Assembly: GCA_900552985.1 (NCBI GenBank)
Contig: USBP01000046.1
Span: 1 to 8,573 of the forward strand
From: an uncultured Oscillospiraceae bacterium
Lineage (GTDB): Bacteria > Bacillota > Clostridia > Oscillospirales > Acutalibacteraceae
Direction: 5' to 3'
DNA: 8,573 nucleotides
The notes beneath the pieces are model-generated. The model did not search any database. It was given only the letters and a program-made list of their open reading frames with translations, and had not been told where the DNA came from. Shown here piece after piece: positions 6,129 to 8,573 of this stretch; the first letter of the stretch is position 1, and every line of letters starts with the position of its first letter. The translations under genes were made by a program, and so were the position numbers.

Positions 6129-7091
6129 TCAGATCGAGATCTCGTGCGCGATCCGGTACAGATCCAGGTCAATGGATTTTTTCATATTCAAGGCCTCATA
6201 AATATCAAAATCGACAACCTGTTCCTTCTGCATGGCTACCACACGGTTGCCGATCCCCTTCTCCAACAGGCGGACGCAGTAATTACCCATTTGACTGGCG
6301 ACAACGCGATCGCGCACCGTGGGAGAACCTCCGCGCTGTACATGACCCAGAACGGTTGCGCGGCTTTCCACACCGGTGGCCTCCTCAATGCGTTTGGCCA
6401 TCTCATCTACACCGCCGATGCCCTCTGCCACAATGATAATAAAATGCTTTTTGCCCGTTTTCTGTGTTCGGCGCATCCTCTCGATTACATCACGCTCAAA
6501 ATCGTATGCAACCTCCGGGATCAAAATGGAGGTGGCGCCCACGGCGATACCGGCGTTCAACGCCAGATACCCGGCGCGCCGGCCCATTACCTCAACTACA
6601 CTGCAGCGGTCATGCGACTCTGTCGTATCGCGGATACGGTCTACCATTTCCATAATGGTATTCATGGCGGTATCATAGCCCACGGTGTAATCGCAGCAGG
6701 CAACGTCGTTATCAATTGTACCGGGCATCGCTACGCACGGAACCCCATGCAGGGAGAGATCACGTGCGCCACGGAAGGAACCGTCGCCCCCAATGACGAC
6801 AATCCCCTCGATCCCGTTCTCATGGCAGACATCCACTGCCTTCTGAATGCCTGCTTCTGTTTTAAATTCCGGGCAGCGGGCGGTATAAAGCATGGTGCCG
6901 CCGCGATGAATGATATCTGAAACGCTTCTCAAATCCATTTCCACCAGGTCGCCGCCGATCAGACCGCTGTAGCCCCGGCGGATGCCAAGCACACGCATAC
7001 CGCTTTCACAGCCGGTGCGTACAACCGCACGGATCGCAGCATTCATACCGGGCGCGTCCCCGCCGCTGGTCAATACGCCAATTGTCTTCAT
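6129..7091 (-). CDS. pfkA: ATP-dependent 6-phosphofructokinase
   Basis: Phosphorylates fructose 6-phosphate to fructose 1,6-bisphosphate, the committed step of glycolysis, in the cytosol. At 320 residues it has the normal length of bacterial PfkA. Visible motifs, in order, are SGGDAPGMN (9-17, nucleotide binding), R72 in TARCPEF, GGDGS (101-105), PGTIDND (123-129, catalytic Asp127), R162, MGRRAG (169-174) and GHVQRGGSP (249-257). Glycine after GGD indicates ATP rather than pyrophosphate as donor. R21, R25 and R154, which line the allosteric effector site in Bacillus-type PfkA, are present, so PEP/ADP control is likely. The ATG at 7091 follows a G-rich stretch (GGGGGAAAGGG) that is a less perfect ribosome binding site than those of its neighbours. 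It sits directly downstream of dnaE, a conserved Firmicutes neighbourhood, with its own promoter. Confidence 0.97.
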   Translation of the reverse strand: MKTIGVLTSGGDAPGMNAAIRAVVRTGCESGMRVLGIRRGYSGLIGGDLVEMDLRSVSDIIHRGGTMLYTARCPEFKTEAGIQKAVDVCHENGIEGIVVIGGDGSFRGARDLSLHGVPCVAMPGTIDNDVACCDYTVGYDTAMNTIMEMVDRIRDTTESHDRCSVVEVMGRRAGYLALNAGIAVGATSILIPEVAYDFERDVIERMRRTQKTGKKHFIIIVAEGIGGVDEMAKRIEEATGVESRATVLGHVQRGGSPTVRDRVVASQMGNYCVRLLEKGIGNRVVAMQKEQVVDFDIYEALNMKKSIDLDLYRIAHEISI

Positions 7092-7180
7092 AACCCTTTC
7101 CCCCAGTATCGTAGAAAATCATTTTGTCAATAAAGAATGCGTTGAAGGGCATACAGAGATCCCCCATAGACACAAGGAAT

Positions 7181-7210
7181 ATTGTACACTTTATTTCCGC
7201 ACGATGTCAA
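7181..7210 (-). promoter_or_regulatory. Promoter of pfkA
   Basis: On the minus strand TTGACA (7210-7205) is separated by 18 bp from TACAAT (7186-7181), giving a start near 7174 and a leader of about 83 bases before pfkA. The -35 is perfect and the -10 matches at five of six positions. No strong terminator lies between dnaE and this promoter, so read-through from dnaE remains possible. Confidence 0.7.
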
Positions 7211-7266
7211 GTGTGGCGAGATAAATATTGTATAAAATTTGTCAAAGTATAAGGGAACCCCAGCTT

Positions 7267-8573
7267 TTATGGGCGATAGACGACATTTCCGTCCCCCAGA
7301 ATTCGCCGCAGCTCACACAGCATGGGTTCGTTTGGGGCTACAAATTCACCGGGCGGGCACAGCTCATATTTCCCTGTATCGCAATAAAAATAGTAGAGGG
7401 GGGTCATCCCGTCAAAAATGCGCAGCACCAGCTCCGCCTGTTGTTTGACTGCGGCTCCTTTCGATGGGAAACGCAAAAACAGTCCCCGGCGTTTTCCTTT
7501 TTCGGGCGCACTTTCCAACGCAGCGGGAGCGCTCGCCGTCCGTTGCGGAGCAATCCCGGTCTTTCGCTTCGGACGCTGCGAATGCATTGGCACATGCTGT
7601 GGGTCCGCGATGGCCTCCACGGCATCGCAGATCACCTTCGGCGCTTCTTCCTCCCGCAGGCTGAGGCGTCCGCTGAGCATGACCACATTCCCCTCCTGCA
7701 GCTTCACAGCGTTTTCAGTAAAGATACGGGGAAAGACGATCACCTCAATTGCCCCGTACATATCCTCCAGGGACAAGAAGGCCATTGTAGCATCGCTCTT
7801 TGTGATCTTTTTTTTGACGGAGGAAAGGATGCCAAGCAGTGTCACCTGGGCATTATCCGTATACCGGTCAGAAAACTCCTGCGCCGCCTCCAGAAGCTCT
7901 GAAATCCGGTCGGCCCCTGCCTTACGCGCAGCCTCTTCATACTCCATCATTGGATGGCCGGAAAGATAAAGCCCTGTGCTCTCCTTTTCCATACGCAGCT
8001 TCTCCACCGCAGGAAACTCCGCCACCTGCGGCAGAGCGGGCCCCGTATCCTCCCCAAAGGAAGCAGACATATCAAAAAAGCCAAGCTGGCCGTCAATGTT
8101 GCGCCTTTTATCCGCTTCCAGCGTTTCTATAACAGCAGGAAGCGCCTGCATCATCTGCCGGCGGTTTGCGCCGATGCCATCCAGCGCACCGCATTTGATT
8201 AAACTTTCCAGCGCCCTTCGGTTAAAATCCCGCCCGCCATAGACACGTTTACAGAAGGAATAAAAAGAGGCAAAGGGACCGCCCCTTTTCCGCTCCTCCA
8301 GGATTCCCTGAATAAAGCCGCGGCCGAGATTTTTCACGGCCAGCAGGCCGAAACGAATGCGCCCTTCTGAAACGGTAAAGCCCTCTCCGCTCTCATTTAC
8401 CTGCGGCGGCAAAACCGGGATGTGCAGCCTGCTGCACTCCGCAATATAACCGGAAACCTTAGCCGCGCTGTCCAGCACGCTCGTCAGCAGCGCCGCCATA
8501 AACTCGCAGGGATAGTGGCATTTGAGCCAGGCCGTCTGATAGGCGACATACGCATAAGCCGCCGCGTGCGACT
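7267..8573 (-). CDS. dnaE: DNA polymerase III alpha subunit DnaE, C-terminal part (5' end outside window)
   Basis: Replicative DNA polymerase catalytic subunit, acting at the replication fork. About 434 C-terminal residues are visible, of roughly 1,150 expected. The reading frame is open to the window edge, starting SHAAAYAYVAYQTAWLKCHY, a hallmark DnaE segment. The Met at 8499 is internal and is not the start. Further landmarks are VLPPQVNES, a helix-hairpin-helix region (FGLLAVKNLG onward, visible residues about 73-110), KESTGLYLSGHP (about 196-207) and an OB-fold (VTLLGILSSV to VIVFPRIF, about 243-284). The end (RIFDGMTPLYYF to VVYRP) is typical of clostridial DnaE C-termini. The catalytic aspartates and PHP domain would lie upstream, so they cannot be checked. 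It is followed after 175 bp by pfkA. Confidence 0.96.
   Translation of the reverse strand, partial: SHAAAYAYVAYQTAWLKCHYPCEFMAALLTSVLDSAAKVSGYIAECSRLHIPVLPPQVNESGEGFTVSEGRIRFGLLAVKNLGRGFIQGILEERKRGGPFASFYSFCKRVYGGRDFNRRALESLIKCGALDGIGANRRQMMQALPAVIETLEADKRRNIDGQLGFFDMSASFGEDTGPALPQVAEFPAVEKLRMEKESTGLYLSGHPMMEYEEAARKAGADRISELLEAAQEFSDRYTDNAQVTLLGILSSVKKKITKSDATMAFLSLEDMYGAIEVIVFPRIFTENAVKLQEGNVVMLSGRLSLREEEAPKVICDAVEAIADPQHVPMHSQRPKRKTGIAPQRTASAPAALESAPEKGKRRGLFLRFPSKGAAVKQQAELVLRIFDGMTPLYYFYCDTGKYELCPPGEFVAPNEPMLCELRRILGDGNVVYRP

Noticed and set aside
6144..6920. 258-codon plus-strand open frame opposite pfkA
   Set aside because: pfkA on the other strand is unmistakable, and this frame shows no family features or ribosome binding site.
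7228..7902. 224-codon plus-strand open frame opposite dnaE
   Set aside because: It is a shadow of dnaE, whose motifs are clear on the minus strand.

Overview
The window (8,573 bp) looks like a chromosomal segment of a Bacillota, probably class Clostridia and likely an Oscillospirales-type gut bacterium. The reasons are the strong AGGAGG-type ribosome binding sites, sigma-A-like promoters, a YlmC/YmxH-family protein known from spore-forming Firmicutes, a dnaE-pfkA neighbourhood typical of Firmicutes, and moderately GC-rich coding sequence separated by AT-rich spacers. The lineage is inferred from these features, not from a database match. I see no insertion sequence, CRISPR array, tRNA, rRNA or phage gene.

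Layout. Positions 1-182 hold a hairpin and a probable promoter. A plus-strand gene (183-1547) encodes a double-length flavin-dependent thymidylate synthase. A short convergent minus-strand gene (1605-1898) encodes a PRC-barrel YlmC/YmxH-like protein, and its terminator touches the thyX stop codon. Divergent from it, a plus-strand gene (2005-2964) encodes a D-2-hydroxyacid dehydrogenase of the glycerate dehydrogenase type. A near-consensus promoter (3058-3085) abuts a hairpin and leads into a plus-strand gene (3177-3923) for a cytoplasmic ricin-type beta-trefoil protein with a lysine/alanine-rich tail, followed by a terminator. A 333-bp convergent spacer (3924-4256) follows.

The rest is on the minus strand, in transcription order: the 3' part of dnaE (7267 to beyond the window), pfkA (6129-7091) with its own promoter and a strong terminator, and a serine-hydrolase/beta-lactamase-like gene (4257-5942).

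How the genes relate. DnaE (replicative polymerase) and ThyX (dTMP supply) both serve DNA synthesis. PfkA and the 2-hydroxyacid dehydrogenase belong to central carbon and glycerate/hydroxypyruvate metabolism. Apart from possible dnaE-pfkA read-through, each gene appears to be its own transcription unit. The two most unusual items are the ThyX tandem fusion, whose two halves have lost different, apparently complementary active-site residues, and the ricin-fold protein with a histone H1-like tail, which has no secretion signal.
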